This document shows positions 50,847 through 60,315 of a stretch of 64,000 nt of DNA, one piece after another (position 1 is the first letter of the stretch; every line of letters starts with the position of its first letter). The DNA is from Spodoptera frugiperda (taxonomy: Eukaryota > Arthropoda > Insecta > Lepidoptera > Noctuidae): assembly GCF_023101765.2 (NCBI RefSeq), contig NC_064227.1, forward strand, positions 6,767,592 to 6,831,591. The letters run 5' to 3'. The notes beneath the pieces were generated by a model. The model saw only the letters and a program-made list of their open reading frames with translations. It was not told where the DNA came from and did not search any database. Position numbers and translations under genes: made by a program.

Positions 50847-51867
50847 ACAAATGTAGTTTTGAAAAGAAATCTCATAATTATGACTACAACTACAATTATT
50901 AGTTAGTAATCAAAATGTTTAACTACTTTTTACAATTATTTATTGTAATCTGTAATCATAATTATATAGTAATATATAACTACTTAAAGTAGTCTTAGTT
51001 ATCAGTAGTTAGATTGCAAATTACCCAACACTGGTTACTTGTATAGTCAGATTTAATACAATTGATAATCATCAAACACGCCAACCATAACTTAAATGTC
51101 ATGTATGTATGTTAAGTAAAAATTCACAGTTAATAATCATGTAAATTATCATGTTGATTTTTAAGACTGTATGTTGGTCTATAAGACTAGTATGTGTAAT
51201 TTTATTGTCATCATCAACAGTCCTAGGTAGACCACATGAATAAAAATAATGGCAAGAAGTTCACACTATATTTTAACATGGTCCCACACTAGGATACCCT
51301 GTGTCGTGAGGCCTAAGTGTTCCATAATGAGTACCATAAGAGAATATGCCGTTAACTTGCCTTGCCGAGGTTAGAAGGTAGCTATTTTAAAGGATTTGCT
51401 GCTCTTTGCCCAAGTCCTTGAGGAGACCTAGAGAGTTCAAATACTTGATTCATAATTTCAAATGACACCTTCTTACCTTGCCAGAATACCAAATAACTTA
51501 GTTAGTTACTTATATAGATTTACAATCAAACAATTTTTCTTATAAATATTATTGTAGCAAAAAGTACAATCACAGTATATCACCCATAACTCATTGGCAA
51601 ACTAAACTTCTAAAAAGCAATATCTAAAGTTGTATCCAGTGGCTACTGCAATTGGAAAATAGTATTAAAACTGAAATGGACTTTGAAACCACTTTCCGAG
51701 TGTTAAACCCCTTGGGGGTTGTTATTGGGGCCTGCTGAAGAGTTCGGCTTTGTTAGTATTAAGTTTCACACTTTTGATAAGTACTAAGACATTGTATTTT
51801 GTCACGCCTTTTAATATCTGAAGGACTGGGTTTTATTGTAATAAAGCCTTAACCGCCTTTTTTATTG
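50847..51867. other. Stretch without a supported gene; one SINE remnant
   Basis: 51281-51315 (TCCCACACTAGGATACCC, TGTGTCGTGAGG) is a remnant of the family C end. Nothing else recognised. Confidence 0.5.
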
Positions 51868-51936
51868 TATAAACCGGTGAACGAGGATAAATTTCACGTA
51901 AGCAATCGCCGCCGCCCATGCACACGGTAGTATGGT
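51868..51936 (-). repeat. Family E dispersed repeat, 3' fragment
   Basis: AACCGGTGAACGAGGATAAA, then GTAAGCAATCGCCGCCGCCC and ATGCACACGG: inverse of the family E end. Confidence 0.75.
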
Positions 51937-52097
51937 AGTTGCACTTTTGTTTTTACACTGTGTCATTTTGGTGCGAACAGTGGCCACGTTACACTTCAAA
52001 AAATTAATTAAAAGCTAACTTTTATTGTTGCGCTAACTAAACGTGTACGTGTACCTACCCAAATACAATTTCAGTTCGATCGCTTGACATATACACA

Positions 52098-52371
52098 ACT
52101 TCACGCCTTTTATCCCCGAAGGGGTAGGCAGAGGTGCACATTACGGCACGTAATGCCGCTATACAATGTACACCCATTTTGTGTTAGAGTCCCATGTAAT
52201 AGGGAGTGAGCTTATTGCCATATCCTGGACACAATTCCAGACTCCGTGCTACTACCGAGATTTTTTTGCGAAAATCCGAAAAAAGCCCAGTAATACTTTG
52301 CCCGACCCGGGAATCGAACCCGAGACCCCTTGTTCGGTAGTCGCACTTGCGACCACTCGACCAACGAGGCA
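52098..52371 (-). repeat. Family B tRNA-derived SINE, full length
   Basis: On the minus strand it starts with a tRNA-like head: A box TGGTCGAGTGG (52353-52363) and B box GGTTCGATTCC (52310-52320), both fitting the pol III consensus at tRNA-like spacing. It continues with CAAAGTATTACTGGGC, GGCAATAAGCTCACTCCC, GGCATTACGTGCCGTAATG and ends near GGGATAAAAGGCGTGA. Overlapping open frames (91, 72 and 68 codons) across it are not genes. It may still be transcribable by pol III. Confidence 0.93.
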
Positions 52372-54289
52372 AGCGAGTGCCTACTCGCTTGAAGATTGCC
52401 ATTTTTCACTTCACACACGTAGGTACTTATTATCTAGGTAAATTGTAAGTTGGGTAAATAAAAGCTTCTAAAAACTGTAGGTATAAAAATAAAAAAAACC
52501 AAATGTGTAACTACCAACTTTTATCACATTGAATTACTCTTTTTGTAAGTAATTTTTCCCTCGGCATGCTGAAATGATGAATTTCGCGGAAGGGTCGACG
52601 GATAAAACAAGAGATTACCTCCAGAATCGGCCATTAGGTGACTCTGCGGTATTTTTAAAACATTTATTCAAGACTAATGTGTAACGTCAGCAGGTAATTT
52701 TTAGGGTAATTTGGGTTGATCCATTTTATAGTCTAACGTTCTGGGTGAATTTATTTACTCAGATTTGTTACCTGCTACATAAATACATATAATTCAATTA
52801 AATTAAATGTGTTGCTTAGCGCAAATCTCAACACTACCGATTTCGCATATTATTTTTATACTTATTGAAAATAAGAATACTTATAAGAAAAAAATAAATA
52901 AATGATGCTCAGTAAAATTTCCACGTCGAAACAAAGATCGCGGTGTCCGCTAGTGTATAAAATTAATAATCATTGGGTCATGATTTAAATTTGTTAATTG
53001 TACCTACCCGGATGTCCATAACGCGACTATTATAATTATTATAGTTTACTGAATAAAATACAGGTAATATTCAATTGTATGTGATTTTGTTACCAAATAA
53101 TAGTTAGTTGTTGCTTATTATTATTAGGTTATTAAATTAAAATAAGTGAATAATTTTTAACAAGTTGTTGTTAAAACTTATCCTCGATACTGTAATGAAA
53201 ACAGCGAACATTTGTGGTAAAGCGACATCTATATATTTATGTACGAATTACGTTGTAAAACGAAGGCTTTGGCGTTAACTTAGGAAAAAAATACCTTACA
53301 AATTACACTGCTATACAGTCATTTTGCGGAAGGCATACTTGAAGTCGATTTTGTATAAGACGAGTGTGCTGATAACGGGAAAAATACCAGAATGTTCAAA
53401 TTGACTCCAGTTTTTGAGATAAATGCTTCTAACATTTTCCATAAAATGCTTCAATAAATGAGCCAAAAGATGTATTTAAATTCTATTTTTGTTGTTTATC
53501 TTTACAAAAATACACAAAAAATAATAGTTTGGGGTACCTTTAACTAGAAAAATAAATTAAGATCATGAAAAACTTATTTTTAAACTAAAAAAAAAAAATT
53601 TTTTTTTTGCTTTTGTAAACTAAACTTGCCACAAATAAAGCAAAAACTGTTAGGATCGTTTAAACAAGGTTTACGTGGAATGTTTTTGAAACGAAAAATT
53701 CACTATAACACAAAACAACCAATTTATAACTGATAACTTTAGGGTCTGATAGTTATAAAGTAAGTTGTTGCAAATAAATCCGTGAAAAGATAACAAACGT
53801 AAGTGAAAACAAATCAATGAACCATAATGTTTAAAATTTTCAATTATTTCTTAGTTCCGTTTATCTCAATAACCAGAGTGAATCAAAAATAAATAAGCAT
53901 GCAGCGTGAACGTCTAATATGAGTAGTAACAAAAACCATTAACAAAATCCCTGTTGCAGATTTTTTTTTTTTTTTTGTAAAGCAGTTTTATTAATTGGAT
54001 AGATTATTCTAATAATTCATTTAATCATTTAGTAATGTCAAGAATTTCTCATCAATGGAAAACTTCATTTTCAACAAAAATCGGTGAACTGATTCGCAAT
54101 AAAGAAAAGTATAGTTGAAAATAGACATAACATAGACCCTCAATAAAGCGACTAAAAGGTACTTAATAATTGACTTAAAAATAATTAATAGCAAAACGAA
54201 AATCAATTCAGACTGCAGACGGTAACCTAATAGGAACCTATACCTAGGTATGTCAAGTTTTATCGAAAGGTGGAAGTTTAAAAATGTGT
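52372..54289. other. Very AT-rich stretch without a supported gene
   Basis: Includes homopolymer runs of A and T at about 53588-53608 and 53960-53976. No frame with a motif. Confidence 0.5.
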
Positions 54290-54500
54290 CTAATTGGAAT
54301 GCGGCAGGCTGTGTAGTCGCGGGACGGCGGGACTGTGGGCAGATCTGAATTTTTTACTAACTCCTGCGTTCCGACTCGGAGCAAAGCCACGCAAAGCGTT
54401 TTGAATAAATTTGTATTTAGCGAACTAACTTTTCCGACGGGGCGGCGCGTCGGCACAGAATACGCGTCGGCCGTCGCGACTTTTTCTTTTTTTTCTAGAG
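54290..54500. promoter_or_regulatory. CpG-rich island, possible promoter or 5' exon
   Basis: This 200-base patch is far richer in GC and CpG than its surroundings (CGCGGGACGGCGGGAC; GACGGGGCGGCGCGTCGGC; GCGTCGGCCGTCGCGAC). It is not one of the repeat families here. In insects such patches often mark promoters or 5' untranslated exons. Frames run open on both strands (98 and 67 codons), without motif; direction is therefore unknown. It could also be a remnant of an unlisted element. Confidence 0.35.
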
Positions 54501-54811
54501 TTTTTGACGGCTCGGCTGGAAGTTATTATTGTTTAAATTGTGTATTGATTTTGAATGTTTTGGGGTGGTTGACACTTTCGCAGATGATTATTATTTATGG
54601 CAATTATCTGTGGCAAGCTGGACACTTATAAGAGTGAAAAGTATTTCATGATCTTATTTTGTTTTATGAAATTTATTGAGTGTGCTTCTGACATATATAA
54701 TACTTAAATTTTATTATTCCAACAATATATAATAGTTTTCGTCAGTTTAAAACTTGTTTTATGGGTTTTCATCGTAGGAACATAGGTAAGTTTAGTTCAA
54801 GACAATAAAAG

Positions 54812-55035
54812 ATTAGCAAGCAATCGCCGCCGCCCATAGACACCCGAAACACCAGAGAGCCTTTTGGGAGATAGGAATTTAAGGATTCGGGGATTGGAAA
54901 GGGGGGGGGGTTATTAAGCCTCTGGTAACTTCACCCACACAACGAAACCCAACGCAAGCGTTGTTTCACGTCGGTTTTCTGCGACACATCTCCGGTCGAG
55001 CCGACCCGTTCGTGCCGAAGCATGGCTCTCCCACA
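54812..55035 (-). repeat. Family E dispersed repeat, near full length
   Basis: GCAATCGCCGCCGCCCATAG, GAAACACCAGAGAGCC, a G-rich middle with 11 G in a row, GTTGTTTCACGTCGGTTTTC, CTCCGGTCGAGCCGACCCG and GTGCCGAAGCATGGCTCTCC. Confidence 0.87.
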
Positions 55036-55994
55036 CTCAAATTGAAGGTACCTGTATATCAAGGGAAACAGTACGAAACACTCAACGTTTAATTAAAATT
55101 CGTGCAACGTACGTAAAATTAGGACTATAGAAAAATGCAGTGTACAGCCAACCAGTTGATTTAATTTTCTAGCGAGCGACCAAATTTAATTTCACTTTGT
55201 CGCCATTTTTTTTTGTATATTTTCCTCTTTCCTAATTGGCTGAGGGTTGCTTTTTATGGAAATTTGGTTAACTTTTGCTATGTGTTGTGATGTCTGGTTG
55301 CATTGTTGTTATAGGTACCTTAGAGAAAAATATTTCAGTTGTTATTTACATTTAAGTAAGTAACTTTGTTGAAGTGGTCTTGAAAAAGATTTTATAATTA
55401 ATATTAGAGTGTCGTTTATTAGAATCTTACAGTTATTGAATACTATAGGTATTAATAATTGGCTACTGATGACCAGTTGAACGTTATACTGATGACTATA
55501 ATTATCTCTTTTGGATTTCAATTTGCGCCTGCCAAGAAACGTATAGCAATGTCATTGATGACTCACTTATGTTGGACTCTTTGTTTCTAGGCGTTAAAAT
55601 AACCGCAAGTTTTGAAAGTGTTATAAAACTATTACTTTACACTTCTAGTACTAGTTCTAGGGGTACAAGAATTAATTAATTACATAACCTAGTTTAACAA
55701 ATTAAATTACGGACAGCGGTTTACGTTTAATGTAAAGTTTCGTACAACAGCATTTTCGAAAAGTACTCAAAACTATACAGACGTTTAGAAAATAGCTATT
55801 AAACCTTAGACCTTAAAGTTTTAGGATTATTTCGGCACTTAATTAATGAATTTTCTAGATACTTACTATGAAACTGAATGAGAAATTCTGAGCTATTATT
55901 TAAGAGGTTTTTAATGAAGAGCTCTCAAAGATACACAATTATTTAATTTGGAAGGACTTCGAAATAGTTTGTTCAGAAAGTTCGGGTTTAGTTT
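55036..55994. other. Stretch without a supported gene
   Basis: AT-rich; nothing recognised. Confidence 0.5.
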
Positions 55995-56285
55995 GCTTTT
56001 CCACCAGAGATGTGCTATGTAGCCATGCTGCGATATAAAAGTTAAGCTGTGAAATTATGTGACCGTTTCCACTGATAAGCTATGTAGCTGTGCGAGGAAA
56101 ATTTAGATCGAGTATGCGATGTATCGATAGAAGGGAAGCCATCCGTATCACGCATCTTTCCATATAAAAAACAGCTTAGCTGAGACCGTGTCAACAAGTG
56201 CTAAGCTATGTGTACCAATGAATACCTACCTATAATTAGCGGAACAGCAACGCAACGTAGCATAGCACATTTCTGGTGAAAATGC
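55995..56285. mobile_element. MITE with imperfect TIRs, possibly hAT-like
   Basis: The left end GCTTTTCCACCAGAGATGTG and the inverse of the right end (GCATTTTCACCAGAAATGTG) match with three differences. CTATGTAGC words recur inside. The TIR style recalls non-autonomous hAT elements, but I could not define an 8-base duplication. No coding capacity. Confidence 0.72.
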
Positions 56286-56377
56286 ACCCTCAAGTCATTT
56301 ACTGCCAATGGTAACTGTTGATGGTAAATCCTCCACTAATGTCGGTCACCGGTGACTCCAGCTGCGTTTAAAGTGTT

Positions 56378-57013
56378 TTTTTTTAGGGGTGAAAATCGTC
56401 CAATCACATCTCCCGCCTTGGGTGAGGCGGAAGGGAGTGTCAGACTCTTACTGACTAAAAACCACCCCGTTCCTTCTCCTGCTTTGAGCCGGAGCCCCGG
56501 TAACCTTTTACGTTGTCCGCAGCTCCTAATCGGGCATCAGCCCTTCTAGGCCCCATCTGTGGTAGTCTGGCACTTTGAGGCGCACGCGTAAGGGTCTCAG
56601 CACACATATGGGATCGGAAAGGGATCGTCACCGTATCGCCTCGAGCCGTTCAGAATGGTTTGTATTAAACTCCCTACTGCAACGCAAACTAATCGGAATA
56701 ATAACGTAATCGCCTCGCCTCGGAACAGGCTCCGAACTTGAATTCCCGCGCTTACGGCTCATCGTCCCCGCGCTTACGTTTCTCCGTCCCCGCGCTTACG
56801 TCTCGCCGTACCGACTAACTATCGTGTTAGTCTAGTCGGTGTCGCCTAGCCGTAGCCGAGTTGACGTACAGGCGCTGCTGATACGCTTTCGTTACGTGCA
56901 TACGGTAGGTTGACGCCTGGTTGACAGCGAGGCGAAAGGTGTTACGGTTACGATCCCTTTCCGATCCCATATGTGTGCTGAGACCTTAACGCGACGCGCC
57001 GTACGCACGGGTG
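56378..57013 (-). repeat. Full-length family A element with 14-bp target duplication, split by a MITE
   Basis: GCGTTTAAAGTGTT stands at both borders (56364-56377 and 57014-57027), a perfect duplication. Without the inserted MITE the element is about 240 bases, from GGGGTGAAAATCGTCCAATC to the 5' end CGCGACGCGCCGTACGCACG (57000 region). This fixes the true 5' end of the family. The plus-strand 65-codon open frame here is not a gene. Confidence 0.93.
56592..56986. mobile_element. MITE with 36-base TIRs inside the family A element
   Basis: The ends read GGGTCTCAGCACACATATGG and, inverted, AGGTCTCAGCACACATATGG; the match runs 36 bases with one difference, then fades. TAA flanks both sides (56589-56591, 56987-56989), which fits PIF/Harbinger. 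The right side is TTAA, so a TTAA target with one base lost on the left cannot be excluded. The inside is CpG-rich with repeated CCCGCGCTTACG. No transposase. Confidence 0.9.
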
Positions 57014-57233
57014 GCGTTTAAAGTGTTAAGGTCGTTATTTATGTTAAACGCACCCATGACACACAAGGAAATCAAAATGCGGGGTATAGTTGCTTAGAAA
57101 AAGCCACAGCAGGTTTTTTTATAATAACAAATATTTATTCATTCTAACAAAACCGGTTTGTAACATTTAACCGTACTTTAAGAGAATCCGTTTGTAGTTC
57201 AACAAGATTAATCAATTTATAACATGATTACAC

Positions 57234-57239
57234 TTTATT
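57234..57239 (-). terminator. Candidate polyadenylation signal
   Basis: AATAAA on the minus strand, 160 bases behind the stop of gene 1 and 71 bases behind the stop of the coding-like tail at 57310. A second AATAAA is at 57134-57139. Confidence 0.5.
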
Positions 57240-57309
57240 TACAACTTAAAAATATCTAAAAAGGAATAAAAACTAACTTAAAACTAAAATAAAGAACAAA
57301 AAAATCTCG

Positions 57310-57441
57310 TTAGGCGTCGAAGTACTCGTCCGCATCGCTGTCACTGGGGAACGTTCCCAGAAGACTGGCCGCATTGCCACGTTTATAATACGCGAAGTCT
57401 ATTTCGCCTTCACATATTCTCTCCAAAGCGTTCTATTACTC
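57310..57441 (-). other. Coding-like tail overlapping the end of gene 1 in another frame
   Basis: A minus-strand frame, offset from gene 1, is open for about 40 codons and ends at TAA (57310-57312). Its last 30 codons strongly prefer C or G in third position, unlike gene 1 and the neighbouring DNA, and encode a protein-like acidic end (FPSDSDADEYFDA). The frame is closed upstream by TAG at about 57440. It may be an alternative or ancestral C-terminus of gene 1 now out of frame, or the last exon of another gene. No family recognised. Confidence 0.4.
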
Positions 57442-58223
57442 TTCACAATGATTATATAAATACTTATCACAATAGTATTTAAATATTCCCCTATTTCCCC
57501 GATCACATCAACTATCAAAATTCTCACACTCAATATATCTATTATAGCAGCTAACACTATTAAGTTACTCAGTATAAATATTAACGTTGATACATAGAGC
57601 CGACCCCATTTCTTCCTCGAGGTCCAGGAGCCAGAATCTCCTTCATTGAAAAGGTAGTATACAACAGTCACATAAATTACCAAACTCATAGAAACAGGTA
57701 TTAAAAACAAGAACTCAATAATTTCAATACGTAATAACGCTAAGTAGTTATCAGGATTAAGTAGGCTTTTAATGAGGAAGTATAGAAACGTTGTAACGAA
57801 CGGAATACCCCAAGCAAAGAGGCTACTTTTGAGATATCTCCTGTGAATGTCGAGACGGAAAACTTTGACGAAATCAACGTAAAATATGTAGCACAACACT
57901 AATAACCAGCAATGGAAGGATAGAGAGAAATACACAAAATCTGCGAATATAAATATGTACACTTCGACAGGGAGGGGGAAGTGAGTGAACGCTAGTCTGA
58001 AGATTAAGTAACAGGACAAGCGTAAGGTGTTCACAGTGATAGCACTGAGCATCACATAGTTCCTGAAGTGTCGGAACTTCTTGATGAGGCACCACGAGGT
58101 AACGCCGTAGAAGAACGCGATCAAGGACAATATGAATAACATTCCACAAATGATATCCATTGCTGTTTCCCCAACGATATAAGTGAACTTTTCTGTGTTT
58201 TCCTCTGTCTCATTGTCCGCCAT
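57399..58223 (-). CDS. Seven-pass membrane protein, class B (secretin/Methuselah) GPCR-like (gene 1)
   Basis: Single uninterrupted frame of 274 residues from ATG 58223. I chose this ATG for its strong context (AATATGGCG); the frame is open a further 18 codons but without an ATG. Residues 1-20 are polar with one glycosylation sequon (N4-E-T). Seven hydrophobic spans follow, near 21-46, 56-78, 88-116, 133-153, 168-192, 209-231 and 235-262, with a short basic C-terminus. Class B-like signs: FRHFRNYVML at the start of helix 2, HCWLLVL in helix 3, FAWGIP in helix 4, GRLYVSTLIF in helix 6. The class B His in helix 2 and Glu in helix 3 are absent, and no large ectodomain precedes helix 1. It likely sits in the plasma membrane; ligand unknown. 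It is a paralogue of the genes at 60316 and 63680 and ends about eight residues earlier than they do. An insect-specific 7TM family unrelated to class B is the alternative. Confidence 0.88.
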   Translation of the reverse strand: MADNETEENTEKFTYIVGETAMDIICGMLFILSLIAFFYGVTSWCLIKKFRHFRNYVMLSAITVNTLRLSCYLIFRLAFTHFPLPVEVYIFIFADFVYFSLSFHCWLLVLCYIFYVDFVKVFRLDIHRRYLKSSLFAWGIPFVTTFLYFLIKSLLNPDNYLALLRIEIIEFLFLIPVSMSLVIYVTVVYYLFNEGDSGSWTSRKKWGRLYVSTLIFILSNLIVLAAIIDILSVRILIVDVIGEIGEYLNTIVISIYIIIVKSNRTLWREYVKAK

Positions 58224-58327
58224 ATTGCCGTCGCACGCGCGGAACACAGCCGTAGCATGTAACACAACAGCCTCCACGCGTGTCTTGCGGTGTACTAATC
58301 ACATTTAGTAGGCTATTCGACTTAAGC

Positions 58328-58420
58328 CTTTGACTGCCAATAGAAAACTGTTAAGAGTAAAACCTCCGCTAACATCGGTCACCGGTGACTCCCCCCTACC
58401 ATGGTATTTAACGTGATGAG
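58328..58420 (+). repeat. Family G repeat
   Basis: TTTGACTGCCAATAGAAAAC, AAACCTCCGCTAACATCGG, TCACCGGTGACTCC, CATGGTATTTAACGTG. Third copy, same direction as 25091 and 56308. Confidence 0.78.
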
Positions 58421-58609
58421 TGGTTTCGCATAATGAGACTTGTTTTTTTATTGGATAACTGATGTGGATAATTATTTTTTATTTAAGTTACGTGGAGGAC
58501 TCACAGCTAAAAGACAACAAATTGGGAACAGAAAGGTAACATTTTTGTAACACAACATTGCGATCCGGAGGTTCGCAGAAGGTTCGGAGGATCTAGGCTA
58601 GGCTAGGCT

Positions 58610-58769
58610 AGTTAGGTAGTCCGCAGAATTACCTACCTAGCGGGGTTATCGGGGCTCCGGCTTGAAAAGCAGGAGTAGGAACGGGGTGGTTTTTAGTCAG
58701 TAACTCAATAGTCTGACACTCTTTTTCGCCTCGCCTAAGGTGAGAGAAGTCATTGGATGATTTTCTACT
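58610..58769 (+). repeat. Family A SINE-like element with rearranged 5' end
   Basis: Core blocks TTGAAAAGCAGGAGTAGG, TTTTTAGTCAGTAACTC and GGTGAGAGAAGTCATTGG. A piece of the 5' block is inverted (AGGTAGTCCGCAG just before TACCTACCTAGCGGGG), next to three tandem TAGGC units at 58593-58610. Confidence 0.88.
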
Positions 58770-59130
58770 TATTTCGTTCGTACGTCTAAAAATTACATAT
58801 TTTTTTGAAACCAAAGCAGTTGGCTCAAAATTTATTATTCCATATTACTGAAGCACTATTGAAGATAACGTAAGCAAAAATACAAACGAAAAAATAAAGA
58901 TTTGTAACAACAAGAGTCAAAAGACTGGCATGGGGTGTAGTTTATCGTGGATTTTATTTCACATTGATAAGTCTGCGTTTGGCTACCAACCCGCTTACTG
59001 CCAGGACGGCGAAGCGAAGATGTGGCTGAAGATGGAGATTTAGAAAGTACCTATTCACTCTGACATTGAAAAGACTCGGGTTGTATTTCTCAGGTAAATC
59101 TTCTATTTAGATGCAGATTGTGCAGATTGT

Positions 59131-59320
59131 TGTTTGGGAGAAAATGATCCAATGACGTCCCTCGTCCTGGACGAGGTGAGAGGGAGTGTCAGATTCTTAC
59201 TGACTAAAAACCACCCCGTTCCTACTCCTGCTTTTCTAATCGAAGCCCCGGTATACCCATTAGGTAGTCCGCAGCTCCGGATCAGGCATCAGCCCTACTG
59301 GGCCCCATCTATGGTGGTTG
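59131..59320 (-). repeat. Family A SINE-like element
   Basis: GGGAGAAAATGATCCAATGA, GAGGGAGTGTCAGATTCTTA, AACCACCCCGTTCCTACTCC, GTAGTCCGCAGCTCCGGATC, CAGCCCTACTGGGCCCC. It reaches well into the 5' segment. Confidence 0.91.
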
Positions 59321-59671
59321 TTCCATGCCCTGGCTGCACGGCTTAGGAACGTGGATTCGAACCGTTTCGTAACAAAAGTCACTGTAATTTAAAAACTGTT
59401 GGACTTAGATTTTTTTTATATTTTTCTGATAACAGTTGGAACCGCACTGATGACCTGGTACCACTTAGACATTGACTTCAGGGACAACCTGTGTTAACAA
59501 AGCAATTGACATTTTAACCTCTTTACGTAGTCATGATATAGGCGGACTCTTAGCGATAATATATATTTAGATACCTAATTAGAAACCTAAAGAGTTTGTT
59601 CGTTGTTTTTTTAAAAGCAGGGCATGGAACATATGAGACTTAAATGTTTTTGAAATACGTTGGCTTCACAC

Positions 59672-59812
59672 TTTTTTGATGGGGGAAAATAATCCAATGA
59701 CTTCTCCCGCCGTGGGCGCGGCGAGAGTGAGTGTCAGACTCTTACTGACTAAAAGTAGTCTGTTCCTACTCCTGCTTTTTGAGCCGGAGCGCCGGTAACC
59801 CGCTAGGCCACG
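59672..59812 (-). repeat. Family A SINE-like element
   Basis: TGGGGGAAAATAATCCAATG, GTGAGTGTCAGACTCTTACT, CTACTCCTGCTTTTTGAGCC, GCCGGTAACCCGCTAGG. 5'-truncated. Confidence 0.9.
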
Positions 59813-59839
59813 GTAATATTTATAGATAATATTACTGTA

Positions 59840-59990
59840 GTTTTTCTGCTTTTCTGAAATTTTTCCTGAATTTTCTTTGCTATAAACCTCGCGGAGCCCG
59901 AGACCTTTCCAACGAATGCGATGGAAATCGGTTCGTGCGTTCTGGAGTTATATCGTCAGGAAGGAAAACCCGAATTATTTTTATAGATTG
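59840..59990 (+). repeat. Probable LINE 3' end, widespread moth repeat
   Basis: TCTTTGCTATAAACCTCGCG, GAGCCCGAGACCTTTCCAAC, CGGTTCGTGCGTTCTGGAGT, AGGAAGGAAAACCCG. I recognise this order as a common repeat end in moth genomes, probably RTE-like; the clade is uncertain. Confidence 0.55.
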
Positions 59991-60315
59991 GTCACGGACA
60001 AAGCAGTAAGTAAACTATAGTTAATAATTCTTAGAACACATACATAGAGAATATATAACCGAAGCTTATCATGTAAGTTATCATTATTGTTTTAGTTTAG
60101 CACATAACTGTATTACCAATTTACTTACATATTTATATAATTCCAAAATATTGTTTGCACTGAATTTATTTGTGCTAATTAATCAGTGAGTTGAGACGTG
60201 TTTTTAATCGACTTACCAAAGAAGATATTCTTAATACGGCCGGTATCTTTTAATAGTACGTAAATTAGCTAAAGCTGAACGAGTTGTGTATAAAGCGGGC
60301 AGTAAAGAAGAAACA

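Larger units (their letters stand above)
56308..57027 (+). repeat. Family G repeat, split by a SINE
   Basis: Left part 56308-56377 (ACTGCCAATGGTAACTGTTG, AAATCCTCCACTAATGTCGG, GCGTTTAAAGTG) aligns with 25091 and 58328. The rest of the repeat end resumes at 57014. A family A element sits between. Confidence 0.75.
58278..60315. other. Divergent intergenic region between genes 1 and 2
   Basis: About 2.1 kb must hold both promoters. Most of it is repeats: family G, three family A elements and a LINE-like end. No clear TATA/initiator pair was found. A TATAAAG word at 60289 is too close to the gene 2 start codon to act as its TATA box. Confidence 0.6.

Noticed and set aside
52300..52371. Possible functional tRNA gene with A and B boxes
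   Set aside because: It is the head of a SINE with a 200-base unrelated tail and relatives elsewhere; no clean acceptor stem can be closed.
52166..52441. Frames of 91, 72 and 68 codons with arginine-rich peptides
   Set aside because: All are translations of a tRNA-derived SINE (family B).
60288..60295. TATAAAG as TATA box of gene 2
   Set aside because: It is only 27 bases before the start codon, so the transcript would begin at or behind the ATG.
60286..60315. Ten-codon N-terminal extension of gene 2 starting at GTG
   Set aside because: A GTG start is not expected in an insect nuclear gene, and the ATG at 60316 has a good context. The same reasoning removes the 18-codon extension of gene 1 (58224-58277).
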